A DNA stretch of 64,000 bases from contig CANJKZ010000930.1 of NCBI GenBank assembly GCA_947471745.1, positions 1 to 64,000 of the forward strand, read 5' to 3'. This document shows, in pieces, positions 44,801 through 52,219 of the stretch; within the stretch, counting starts at the first letter, position 1; the number at the start of each line of letters is the position of its first letter. The notes under the pieces were generated by a model. It searched no databases. It was not told where the DNA came from and worked only from the letters and a program-made list of their open reading frames with translations. Position numbers and translations under genes: made by a program. The DNA is from Closterium sp. Naga37s-1. Taxonomy: Eukaryota > Streptophyta > Zygnematophyceae > Desmidiales > Closteriaceae.

Positions 44801-45901
44801 TCAAGATGCGCCGCTTCCTCTTCTCGATCCTCATGATCAAAGAAGCCATCGCACGCTACAGCCTCCATTCCCTCACCGCCGAATTCTTCATCAACACGTG
44901 CGACGCGCACATCAGCAAAGCCTCATCTGTCGCAAACCGCCGCGCCGGCCTCCCCGTTTTCAGCACGCACGGCTCCATCGGCAGCATCGACATCCTCTAC
45001 CCGGACCCGGTGGATCTGAGCGAAACTTACTTCCGCCGAAGCGAGGCGGATCAGGTACCTTGGGAGCAGAAGCAGAGCCGTGCTTCTGCTCATGTTCCGA
45101 GGGACCATGACCAATTTCCACCTGTTTTACGACCGGCAATGGCGCCCCAGCCCGCGAATGCGCCTCCACCGCATGTCAGACGTGCGGCCAGACCTGATCG
45201 ACGCGAGGCTTGTGAAGGGAGTGGACCCAGTGTTTCTAGATGAGCTGCGGGAGGATGGGATTAAGATGGGGGGTCGACTCGGTCCGGCGGAGTTGCAAGC
45301 GTTCAAGTATGAGATCGAGGTGGACGGTGGTACGGGGACCTGTCGCACGTGCGGGATTCTGGCAAGCAACCAGATGATCATCAAGCACGCGAGCGAGTAT
45401 TTTGAGTATTTCTACCCCCTCCTGTGCCCATACCAGCACTTCGTCCCAACACACCGATACTTCGATGATTTATTCGAGCGGATTGAGTGGGCTCGGGATC
45501 ATGACCTCAAGGCGCAGCAGATTGTGAAGCAGGCCAATCGGCTTGCAAGGGACGTGTGTACATGGGAGGGCCGGCGTCTCTACTGGGCGATTCTCCTCGC
45601 GAAATATTCCGCCAGCGCGCTCGAGGATCCTGCCAACGTAACCCGCCCGGCTGTCTTCAAATGCACGGTCCCTCCAATCCAAGGTGACGTGGTGATGCAC
45701 GGCATTCGCTCCAAAGAGAAGCCGGAAAAATGGTACCCCAGGTGTGGGTCTCCAGAGGAAGATGAGGGGCAGTCCCTGTGTACCCACTGGTGCTCAGGGC
45801 GTTTGGAAGAGTCCAAGTGGAAATGGCTTAGTGCCGACATTCTGAGTGGAATTCAGGGCTTCAAGCCGCAAATTCCCGGAAATAAGTTCCGAGATGTGTA
45901 A
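32807..45901 (+). CDS. GT90/CAP10-type glycosyltransferase (Rumi/KDELC-like), with an apparent frameshift
   Basis: Family members transfer glucose or xylose to proteins or glycans in the secretory pathway. Exon 1 is 32807-32893 (signal peptide/anchor MDPLRCLIVLLLGILIRSSL, donor ATG|gtaagt). Exon 2 is 32991-33431 and ends in MGARGMISAQILHRMGHMTS. After an 11.3-kb intron, exon 3 starts at 44722. Supporting stretches are KGRIYFRFGG with FDWFKMRR, GLPVFSTHG, DILYPDPVDLSE, VPWEQKQSRA, FRGTMTN, then FKYEIEVDGG and NQMIIKHASEYFEYFYPLL, all in family order. Between VPWEQKQSRA (about 45055-45085) and FRGTMTN (about 45095) the frame changes by one base with no room for an intron. This is either a real inactivating indel or a sequence error. 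The last part (PEKWYPRCGSPEEDEG) is less typical. No KDEL terminus. Confidence 0.65.
33728..34285 (+). repeat. 5' LTR of the outer retrotransposon
   Basis: Starts TGTTAGGGTTGG and ends GATCCTAAGA. Ends are TG..GA rather than TG..CA, but the short inverted ends TGTTAG/CTAAGA and the GTTAG duplication fix the borders. Confidence 0.9.
34387..35661 (+). pseudogene. gag-protease ORF of the outer retrotransposon, 5' portion (one in-frame TAG)
   Basis: ATG 34387 opens a copia-type Gag (MGDEASSGSS). FNGSNYNVWRKKF, YLESTYMGTNDVNKKAIRKQ and MEHEMIDYIIQGLPKEWESD are typical Gag stretches. A TAG at 35173-35175 falls exactly at the second x of the first zinc knuckle (C-Y-stop-C-GKRGHKAINC). Reading on gives a second knuckle (CDYCGRYGHRAAEC) and a retroviral-type protease site (WFMDSGCTRHMTF, DSG). 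The frame is then cut by the nested element at 35661 and resumes at 42911. Confidence 0.85.
35994..36806 (-). CDS. nested copia: end of RT and RNase H
   Basis: Reads MVQQVLQRFGFTYSS, then the conserved GCLMYLMTCTRPDLAYP. RNase H residues are in GHADASWADD, SCEAEIYAG, LYVDNKAML and TKHIALRYFLA. ADIFTKAL is near the end. Intact apart from the upstream frame change. Confidence 0.85.
   Translation of the reverse strand: MVQQVLQRFGFTYSSPQATPLSTRHSLSALPSDESVESSGPYPELVGCLMYLMTCTRPDLAYPLSILARYVAPGRHRPEHMAAAKRVLRYLCSTSGMGLVLGGQSPVVLTGHADASWADDQATQRSSQGYTFSLGSGSVSWRATRSSSVLGSSCEAEIYAGAMAAQELRWLTYLLTDLGEPPRSPPVLYVDNKAMLALCREQRLEHRTKHIALRYFLARELQQRGQLRLAYVASEANTADIFTKALAPCDHQRFCTQLGLVPTLPHLLTP
36818..39982 (-). 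CDS. nested copia: integrase and reverse transcriptase
   Basis: Real homology begins at VDDYSRYTTVFPLR near 39688; the upstream part of the frame is out-of-frame sequence. The integrase core shows HSDRGGEF and PQQNGIAERRIG. A long linker of repeated GGAEPGGA units (about 38690-38920) follows, then Ser/Pro-rich sequence. The RT starts near MDTEMASWKSTGTYVDEVPP and has GMWIFRVKR, YVARGFSQRQGVDYF and the catalytic ILVYVDDLVFA. The frame breaks near 36818 (RDRAHAAPLP) by one base relative to the 56630 relative. Confidence 0.85.
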   Translation of the reverse strand: MSPPVARDSPLAPPPWSPLPASSPRHGLSCPCLWSFPVPPSPSSGARPYLRPLCRGAAAGCPSLLPVSSDRGPAADASHGRVGPGPRPWTGSRALLPAVVDDYSRYTTVFPLRSKGDVTEVLIDWIRAARLQLRQSFGSDFPVLRLHSDRGGEFSSGLLRAYCRARGIRQTFTLPDSPQQNGIAERRIGMVMDVARTPMMHAAAPHFLWPFAVRYAAHQINLHPRVSMPETSPALLWTGKVGDASAFRVWGSRAFVRDLSADKLSPRAAPCVFLGFPPDAPGWQFYHPTSRRVLSSQEVTFDESVPYYRLFPYRTPSLPPPPLFLVPGPPPVDPLPPQGPALSGVSQVDAVEPVEVTGDSGAAEGAEPGGADSGGAERVGATPGGAEPEGATPGGAEPRGAEPGGATTGGAEPGGAEPGGAEPGGATPGGAEPGGAEPEGAGPARVASGGAEPRGSPGASSRREPLSPQELREWFARRWRRAAGAGGSSAAEGAGAAGPGGARTGSTGAAGPAGTPGAGAADGVDAEATAVGPGGGPAGGATGAAGGIGAGGAAGAGAAAGGTGVVPAVSGVAARPRPYFVPLLQQVLGLPPSTGPPPPLECPQPVPSQLQLQPASPLPAPSLYTGPTGGLAERREPASRPASPVRPARSSGRGSRQRPPPVPGTHRMSLRPSTAPLRAPLPSPPESSLPALPDPESDSLRAASPTVTRLLATVVTDPSFESTAASALVAELVDFAARCRLDYAASLVDESESVCPPSVGGEYALDTDVLEDRQEEFQCLAAASPHLVSVLLTPEGDPDALDIPTPRSYAEAIEGPYSSQWQAAMDTEMASWKSTGTYVDEVPPPGANIVSGMWIFRVKRPPGSPPVFKARYVARGFSQRQGVDYFQTFSPTPKMTTLRVLLHIAAHRDYELHSLDFSTAFLQVSLHEEIWLRRPPGFTGSFPPSTQWSLRRPVYGLRQAPREWHDTLRTTLAALGFAPSTADPSLFLRTDTSLPPFYILVYVDDLVFATADTAGLAHVKSELQKRHTCTDLGELRSYLGLQITRDRAHAAPLP
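39616..41973 (-). CDS. nested copia: Gag, protease and GAG-pre-integrase
   Basis: Starts MATPSVLAFDAEGRAIDFD. The Gag region includes WIDDLQLFLQCDRADGLSLF and LMLPYLFPDLAAFPTVADLI. A very long Gly run of about 90 residues follows, then a Gln run and a Cys/His piece (GEQCGGAHSTQRC). Protease motif TLDSGASRSFF is at about residue 518. The pre-integrase zinc region is HETLLWHHRLGHPS with CVPCVEG. The frame is lost near 39690, where CTGCTGTTGTTGACGACTAC lacks one base compared with the related element at 53210 (LLFVDDYSRY). Integrase therefore continues in another frame. Confidence 0.85.
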   Translation of the reverse strand: MATPSVLAFDAEGRAIDFDVWIDDLQLFLQCDRADGLSLFDLTSGASPAPAADADATVRSQWATRDAAARLAVRRHLPTSERAHFSQYKSAHTLYDAVVARYSSPATAALSRLMLPYLFPDLAAFPTVADLITHLRTSDTRYRAALPAEFCAKNPPPMYITLYYIVTRLPDSLRVVRDHFLSVCPTTLTVDLLEKALLAAEKSIVAVGASRGDPRTPVFEGCSPSPLLPSVASAAAADLVGFESVGAASAPSGRRRTGKGKGGKGAGGVGGGGGGGGGGSGGGGGGGGSGGGGGGVGGGSGGGGGGGGGGGSGGGGGGGGGGGGGGGGGAGRGGAAQRVGSGGGQRQQQQQQRQQRTRDIPPPQQLREWYAARQRGWGTGPCTYVLRTGDRAGEQCGGAHSTQRCFGRLTDAWCHQFPEATEIPRWGELSRAGVAVFDLDFDAILAAMYAVTISDEGDCYRCFPPDPGIATAALGTGEAAALGASEAAALGARVSAPSGAGESALSGTASASASHTFTLDSGASRSFFRDRTTLTPLGRPVAVSLADPSGGPVLAHFSTVLPCPAAPSGTLSGLYLPSFSTNLVSGADLQDAGVHQFTPASQRVTHCTDARTGRHLATFTRRPGSSLYTLTTASPPVTASGQVAASGQVFAAASRSGPESAPCSCRLLSHETLLWHHRLGHPSLLRLRGMASRVLVSGLSRSLPPLPPGPGPTCVPCVEGRQRAAPHSSQFPPTEAPLQTLHMDVWGPARVRGQGHERYFLLLLTTTRVTPQSSPCAARVMSLRC
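41990..42720 (-). repeat. GC-rich tandem-repeat leader of the nested copia
   Basis: Between the primer-binding site and gag lie about 730 bp of imperfect tandem repeats of ggcggctcgg and gggccgcgagggcggcg type. The related element at 51100-51760 has a different GC-rich array in the same place. Confidence 0.75.
42911..43630 (+). pseudogene. 3' portion of the outer retrotransposon ORF
   Basis: Removing the nested copy and one target duplication gives GEGDVVLRSPYVVVKLE in one frame. VLLVADLKVNLVSQSQLDDLG and GCKIFYDSGEVTVFG are the region that usually joins protease to the GAG-pre-integrase domain. An acidic Glu/Asp/Val-rich tail of about 150 residues follows and the ORF ends at TAG 43628-43630. 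There is no integrase or polymerase. Confidence 0.75.
43703..44260 (+). repeat. 3' LTR of the outer retrotransposon
   Basis: Same length as the 5' LTR; followed by GTTAG at 44261-44265. Confidence 0.9.
44435..44628 (+). repeat. 10/11-bp minisatellite (ctcaccctcct)
   Basis: About 18 units in the 3' part of the GT90 intron. It directly follows a degenerate copy of the exon-3 acceptor and first bases (cactacag|gtgctctc at about 44428), so the array seems to start from that duplicated exon edge. Confidence 0.8.
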
Positions 45902-46758
45902 AGGCCTGGACTGAATGCATGCTTGGGTAAACTGAAGAAGCTTGAGTGGATGTGGATCACTGGGGCATTCTCAGTGTCACCTAGGTCGGCTGGGGAGTTT
46001 CTGCCAGAGACATGCAGGTGCCTAGATCCTTCATGTTACCTCGTCACTTAGGTGTTGTCTACCTGTGTGTGTGGCATAGGGCATGCTTTATGTCTCGAGG
46101 GGAATCATGAAGTGCTGGCAGTGGGCGTTCTGAAACAGCCAGCACAATTGTTGTTTACATAGAAATTGCTGGCTTGCACAGTGTGTATAGAATATGTTGT
46201 ACAGGCCCTCAGATTCGTTTTTGGGCTGTCTGATTCGTCAGACTTAGTACACATTTTTAGTCTGATCAATCAGACTTGGTACAAAAAAAAAAACCGAAAT
46301 TTCAGAGTTCAATCGTATAAAAGTCTGATAGTCCAAAGTTCACATCAGTAGTGAAGCTGATTGATCAGCCTAAAACGGGGTGATAACCTCGCCGCAGCGC
46401 TGTTGTCAATGTTTCAGTGTGACTGACACGACAAATTTGTACTTCCAGCGCTAATCGCGGCTGTCAGGTCAGTAGGTACCCGCTAAAACGCTCTTGGGAT
46501 CAGAGTACACTCTGAGAAAAAGTCTGAAATATCAGACAAGGCATAGAATGTTTTTCTGAATATTCAGAGTTCACAGCAAAACAAACGCTGAACTTTCAGA
46601 GTTCACTAAATAAAAAAGGGTGAATATCAGAGTTTTTTAGGCAAATCAGAGAAATTTCTCTGACTTTTGGGGGCCTGATGTTGTACCTAATTCACATACA
46701 GCAGTACGGTATGTATCACCCATAATTGAATTGAATGCTTCTTTATTTACCAACTGAG
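45902..46758. other. intergenic, AT-rich with many short inverted repeats
   Basis: After the GT90 3' flank, about 46230-46690 contains repeated TCAGAGTTCA/TGAACTCTGA-type words and TCTGA..TCAGA pairs. Base composition is clearly more AT-rich than the surroundings. It could be a decayed MITE, but no terminal repeats could be fixed. Confidence 0.4.
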
Positions 46759-47004
46759 TACCGTCATCGCCCGGATATAAGACAGTGTTGAATAGTAGAC
46801 AGGGGTTGTCTACTATACGGGTGTCTCTTATAAACAGGCAAGCCTTTTTATACGACACCTATTTGTGTGTACGAGATAAGACATATATGTCTTATAATCA
46901 GAACCGGGGTTTAGGGGTTTTCTTATAAACAGGGGGTGTCTTCTAAACGAGCCTACACTACTTTAGGGGGGTACATCCATACATTCATGAATCCCTACTT
47001 CTAC

Positions 47005-49792
47005 CTAACCCCCCTCAGTAACCGCCTCCTCTGCAGCACTAGCAACAGGCTCTACGCCCAGGTCTGGCACTCGCCAGGCATGCCTAGCCGTCTCCCTTGG
47101 CTCGATCATGCGGTCAGCCTCGGCCGCCGCTCCGCGGTAGTTGGGGGTCTCCTGGTACAGCACCTCCAGGCCAGTTGCCACGGCCACCTCCCGCACGCCC
47201 TCCGCCTGCATCGCCTCCTCCTCCTCCTCCTCCTCCTCCTCCTCCTCCTCCTCCTCCTCCTCCTCCTCCTCCTCCTCCTCCTCCTCCTCCTCCTCCTCCT
47301 CCTCCTCCTCCTCCTCCTCCTCTGGAGCCTTCCGAAGCAGGCGCGTGTTGTCGCCTGTGGTCCCCCCGAGGGACATGTCCTCGGAGACATCGGTGGTGCT
47401 CCTGGCGCGCAGGTGAGACATCACCAGGTGGTTCTCCGTTCCGTCCAGCTTGCTGGAGATCCCACAGTGGCGGAACGCGTCGATGATGATCTGCCTGGGG
47501 ACTTGATCCGAAGCCTCCGCGATCCACTGCAGCACCACGGGGTGCGGAGGCCTCCGCAGGTTCCCTGCGAGTGGGACAGAGGACACGGCAGCGAGATGTT
47601 AACGATAAGGACACGAAACAGAGCAGGAATTTAAAATGAACAGCCAACTCACCCTTCTTCGTCTTCAGGTGAATCCCTTCACGCATGAACCACCTGGCGT
47701 AGCGCGCTCGCACGGCAGCCTTGAAGCACCGGTTGATGGAGACGTCCAGGGGTTGAATCTGGCTCGTACAACCCGCTGGAATGACTGCAGGGGTGATGCT
47801 GTGCGTGCGGTACGACTGAAGCATGGTCTGGGTGATGTGGCCGCGGTAGGAGTCCAACACCAGCATCGCACGCCTCGCGCTCTTGCCGCGCTGGGGGTTC
47901 AGATGGGGAAGCACCTCCTTGGACAGCCAGGTCTGCACAGCGCTCTCGTCCATCCACCCGTTGTCCTGTGCTTGGACCACGATTCCTGCCAGGCACACAA
48001 GGGACAGACGGACATCAGCACAGTGGGGCACGCTCATGAGGCAGGGGCAAGGTTGAAGTCATGGCGCTTACCGTCCGGAATCTCACAGTTGGGGACGTTC
48101 TTCATCTTGAACCACACCCACGGCCGCAGCTTCTCCCCGGATGCAGTGCACGCGAGCATCACCGTCAAGTGCGTCTTCTGGTAGCCTGCAGTGCGGATTG
48201 GGACCGAGCGCGCGCCACGGTGCTCGATCGTCCTCTCGGCCGGCATCTCCACGAACAGTGGCGTCTGGTCCGCGTTGATGATACGGGCCAGGTCGATGTT
48301 GTGCCGCGCCCTGTTGATGCGCACGAACTTCCAGAAGGACTCGCAGTCCTTCGCGCACTCTGCAAACGGGACAGGAACAGAAGCGAGGGACGGTTAGACA
48401 ACGAGCAAGGTAAGACATGCATACAATGGGCCGTGCGCGGCACGAACTCCTTATCCACGCACCTGCCGACAGACGTTGTTCGACCTTCGTCTTCACCCGC
48501 ATCACCAGGTTCCAGCGGTCACGGAAACGCTGGCTCCAGTGAGAGCTCGCGTTCCAGTTCTTGCCGGGGTAATGCTTCTTCATCCACTCGCGGCTCCACT
48601 TTTGGGTGTCCTTCACCGAGATGGCCACCCCGTTAGCGCGCTGAAGGCAGATGTAGCGGTACAACGCTGCCTCCATGTCGGGGTAGTGTGCGTGGCGGCC
48701 CCCCCCGTGCATCCGCTTGCAGCAGTTAGCCGCGCCCTTGTAGATGCCCGTAGCCGCCTCCGCGCACCAGCGTCTGATGCAGGCGACGCTCGCGGTTGAC
48801 TCCAAGCTAGTCTTCTTCAAGGAGCCGAGCTCCTGATAGCGGCGCGCCCACTTAACCTTCTCACGCACGGTCCAGCCGCGGCGCTTCTTCGTAGTGTCTT
48901 TGCTGCGAGGGGAAGGTGGGCGGGTGTTGGGATTATGGAGGGTGGGGTCCTTCGGCGCCTCCTTCTCAGGGAACGTGGGAATCGGGCCCGCCGCCGCCGC
49001 GTACTCATCGTCGCTGCCCAACGCCTCGTTGACGATGATGTCGTCAGGATTCGGCGCCTTCTTCGCCTTTTTCTTTGCCGCACCCTTGCTGGATCCAGGG
49101 TCTCCGTCGTCCTTGTGCTTCTTGTTGCTTGTGCGGCCACGAGCAGGGGCCTTTGCAGGGGCCTTAGCAGGGGACTTAGCAGGGGCTTCCACGACCTTTG
49201 CCTTTCCCTTCTCCGCAGCGGTGAGTAGGGGGCGACGCTCCTCCCTGGGACTGTCGTCGTCACAGAGCACCACGCGGGCGCGCTTCGTCGTGGACTGTAG
49301 GCGATGGCGCAGCCTCCGCTTCAGTAGCGGAACGTCATCGTCTGTCCCAAGGCGCCACGGGTCGTCGTCGTCGCCCTCACCCTCAAATAAGACGGCATCC
49401 GCAGCCACCTTGTTCGCCTCCGCCACCGCGTCCGCATCCGCAGGCGCCTCTGTCTCGAGTTCCGCCGCCGCCTCGTCGGCAGCCTCATTCGCATCCACCG
49501 CCGCTTCCTGTGCCTCCGCGTTGTCACCGCCAGCATCTTCACCTCCGTCGTTGTCGGAATCACCAGCCCGCCACTCTTCCACATCGTCGTCGCTCCCGAC
49601 CGGCTGATTCCACCATTCGTCCTCCTCGATGTCGGCAGTACCAAATTCGTCGCCCGAAGCGCTGTCATCGTGGCCGTTCTCCGGCCAATCCTCCTCGGCG
49701 TCGTCGCCGTGTGCCTCGTCTCCGTCTTCCCCGTCACAGCTCGCACCGGAGGCGGCGGTAGGACTTCCCGCCTTGCTCGCGTTCTTCGCCAT
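47005..49792 (-). CDS. pogo/Tigger-like DDD transposase (4 exons)
   Basis: Exons on the minus strand are 49792-48463, 48359-48072, 47985-47653 and 47564-47005 (stop). The start is ATG 49792 (gccATGGCG); the frame is open back to 49918. The N-terminus is very acidic, then Lys/Ala/Pro-rich. A psq-type helix-turn-helix (KRRGWTVREKVKWARRYQEL) and a CENP-B-type HTH (YICLQRANGVAISVKDTQKW) precede the catalytic core. Catalytic residues: first Asp in IINADQTPLF, second in MLVLDSYRGH, third in IQPLDVSINRCFK, the DDD triad of pogo enzymes. The last exon encodes about 36 consecutive Glu. No internal stop was seen, so activity is conceivable. It acts in the nucleus by cut-and-paste transposition at TA. 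Confidence 0.9.
47213..47321. repeat. (CCT)n trinucleotide run encoding poly-Glu
   Basis: About 36 uninterrupted triplets inside the last transposase exon, read as GAG codons on the minus strand. Length is prone to sequencing and replication slippage, but changes in threes do not break the frame. Confidence 0.9.
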
Positions 49793-50384
49793 GGCTACGC
49801 GGATGTCATCGCCGGGCGAGTTAATTCGCCCGTAGTTATTCACCTGCACGTGAGGACGAGGTGAGGACTTGCCTAGGGGTACCTTGCTGCGCATGGTTAG
49901 AGAGCCTGCCGAGAGCAAGGTTGAGGTGAGAATTCAACCTCCATGAGCACCAAATGAAGTGAAAGCCCGACTACCCCCCCCAGCCAGAGTGCCCCATCCA
50001 CAGGTGCCGAGCCGCTCCTCTACGAGGCATCTCCTCGTAGAGGACAGCCTGACGCTGCCAACGTGCTGCCAGCAGCGTTCTGGAAGCTGCCATGCGCTGC
50101 TGGCAGCAAAACGACGCTGGCAGCATCATTAGATGCTGCCAGCACAGAGGAATCTTGCCAGCGGTGGCAGCTTTGCTGCATCACCACCGAGGTCGGCCTG
50201 TTTAAATGAATCTGGTCCCGGGGTGTTTTCTACACACTTTGCTAGTGTTATAGTCAACTTAATTTTTTTTCCATTTATAAGAATTATAAGACACCCTAAA
50301 CCATCCCGTTTACAAGATAACTCAAGCATTTTTGCCCGTGTACGAGATAAGACATATATGTCTTATATCCGGGCGATGACGGTA

Positions 50385-50608
50385 GTATAATGGAAAGATG
50401 TGATACATATCGAAATTTGTGGTAGCCTTACTGTGAGCGGCGTGGGAAAGGTTGGGAGGCGTTGAAGTGTCAGTGGCTTACTGTCGACATTTCTTTGTGA
50501 AATCGGGCCCTCAAGTCGCAAAGCTTTGAATCCGGGTTCTTGGTTCTAGTGTGTGTGTGTGTGTGTGTGTGTGCGTGTGTGTGTGTATGTATGTGTGTGT
50601 GTGTGTGT
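50385..50608. other. short intergenic segment ending in a (GT)n microsatellite
   Basis: No gene. A (tg)n run with a few tatg interruptions occupies about 50550-50608 and abuts the LTR of the next element. Confidence 0.6.
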
Positions 50609-50798
50609 TGTCAAGCCATATCTGTGCTAGTTGTGTGTAGGCTATAGTGGGGTAGCCCGTGTGGGGTACAACCCAATATTAGGGTTAGTACTTGTACCCA
50701 CAATTCATTCAATGCAATCATTCCTGCTTGCTATCTTGACATGGTTTCAAAGCAGTAGGTCCGTAGGACCGTTCTTTTTTCCGGGCCCACCATACTTA

Positions 50799-51090
50799 CC
50801 GTCATCGCCCGGATATAAGACATATATGTCTTATCTCATACGCTACTCAAAATGCTTGGGTTATCTTGTATTTGGGACGGTTTAGGGTGTCTTATAAGTC
50901 CCGTAAATGGACAAAGAACCGTTTAGAAGATACCCCCTCGCTATTCAATTGCCCCTAACCCCTACACTGGCTGAATTCGTACACAGAAATATGTGTCTTA
51001 TAATGAGGCTAGCCTGTTTATAAGAGACACCCGGATAATAGACAACCCATGTCTACTATTCAACACTGTCTTCTATCCGAGCGACGACGG
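50799..51090. mobile_element. 292-bp MITE of the pogo-like family
   Basis: Starts CCGTCATCGCCCGGATATAA and ends with a slightly diverged inverted copy (gagcgacgacgg). TA flanks lie at 50797-50798 and 51091-51092. Its left end matches the right end of the 46761-50382 transposon and its right end matches that element's left end over 100 bases or so. It is therefore an internally deleted derivative in opposite orientation. It sits in the leader of the decayed copia element and is younger than that insertion. Confidence 0.9.
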
Positions 51091-51109
51091 TAGCGATCGA
51101 CTGCGGTTA

Positions 51110-51760
51110 CCGCGTTACCCCACTACCCTTCGTCGCGCTGCCCCGCGCACGGCCTGCCCTGCCTCGCGTCGCGCTGCCCTGCGCACGGCCTGCCCTGCCT
51201 CGCGTCGCGCTGCTCTGCGCACGCCCTGCCTTGCCCCGTGCGCGCTGCCTAGCGCACGCCTTGCCCTGCGCCAGTGCCCTGCCCTGCGCCAGCGCCCTGC
51301 CCTGCGCCAGCGCCCTGCCCTGTGCCGGCGCCCTGCCCTGCGTCAGCGCCCTGCCCTGCGCCAGCGCCCTGCCCTGCGCCTGCGCCCTGCCCTACGCCCG
51401 CGCTACTGCCCTGCGCGTCGCGCCCTACGGCAGCCCACGCGTCGCGCGCTGCTGCCCCGCGCGTCGCGCCCTACGGCAGCCCGCGAGTCGCGCGTTGCTG
51501 CCCCGCGCGTCGCGCTCTACTGCAGCCTGCGCGTCGCGCCCTGCTGCCCCGCACGTCGCGCCCTACGGCAGCCCGCGAGTCGCGCGCTGTTGCCCCGCGC
51601 GTCGCGCTCTGCCGCAGCCCGCGCGTCGCGCCCTGCTGCCCTGCGTGTCGCGCCCTGCTACAGCACGCGCGTCGCGCCCTGCTGCCATGCACAGCGCGCG
51701 CCCTGCTGCTCTGCACAGCGCGCGCCCTGCTGCGTGCGCCACCCAGGCCGAGGCGAGCCA
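51110..51760 (+). repeat. GC-rich tandem repeats in the copia leader
   Basis: Imperfect arrays of ccctgcgccagcg and cgcgtcgcgccctgctgcc units. All six frames stay open through them, which gives spurious Ala/Arg/Pro ORFs. The position matches the repeat leader of the nested copia. Confidence 0.75.
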
Positions 51761-52219
51761 CCCTGCCCGAACCGATCCGCCTTGCTGCTCGTGCTACTGC
51801 TGCTGTTGGTGGAGGTGCTGCTAGGAGTGCTGGAGGTGCTAGAGCCTAGCCTCACGAGCCGCTCTGCTGTTCGTCTTACTGCTGCTGCTACTCGTACTAC
51901 TGCCTTCACTACGTACTGCCCTCCTTGCTTGCCCGCCATGACTTCACTTTGTGGTCGCGGTGGGAGTGGTGACGGCGGTGGTGGCAACAGTGGGAGTCGT
52001 GGCGGCCGTAGTAGTAGTCACTGTGGAGCTGTGTAGTGTGGAGTCTCTGGCGGTGGCCAGATGTAGCTACGCCGGCGTCCGACCTGTACGCCCTAGCAGC
52101 TTCGTGAGCTGCTTTACCAGCGTGGGACGTCTCCGAGTCCTGGTCGCTGTCCGTACGTTATTCGCACAGGTCGTCGAGCTGGTCAGACCTGTGGGACATC
52201 TGGTCACGCACAGTCCTGC

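Larger units (their letters stand above)
46761..50382 (-). mobile_element. pogo-like (Tc1/mariner superfamily) DNA transposon
   Basis: Perfect 24-bp terminal inverted repeats starting CCGTCATCGCCCGGATATAA lie at 46761-46784 and 50359-50382, flanked by TA at 46759-46760 and 50383-50384. The element is 3,622 bp. It carries a 4-exon transposase on the minus strand with all exons in phase. Ends share further sequence (acgagataagacatatatgtc). Structure and coding capacity look complete. Confidence 0.95.

Noticed and set aside
46936..47634. + strand ORFs with poly-Leu, poly-Pro or poly-Ser
   Set aside because: Shadows of the CCT run that encodes poly-Glu in the minus-strand transposase.
51100..52036. 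347-codon + ORF rich in Ala and Arg
   Set aside because: GC-rich tandem repeat of a retrotransposon leader; all frames are open.
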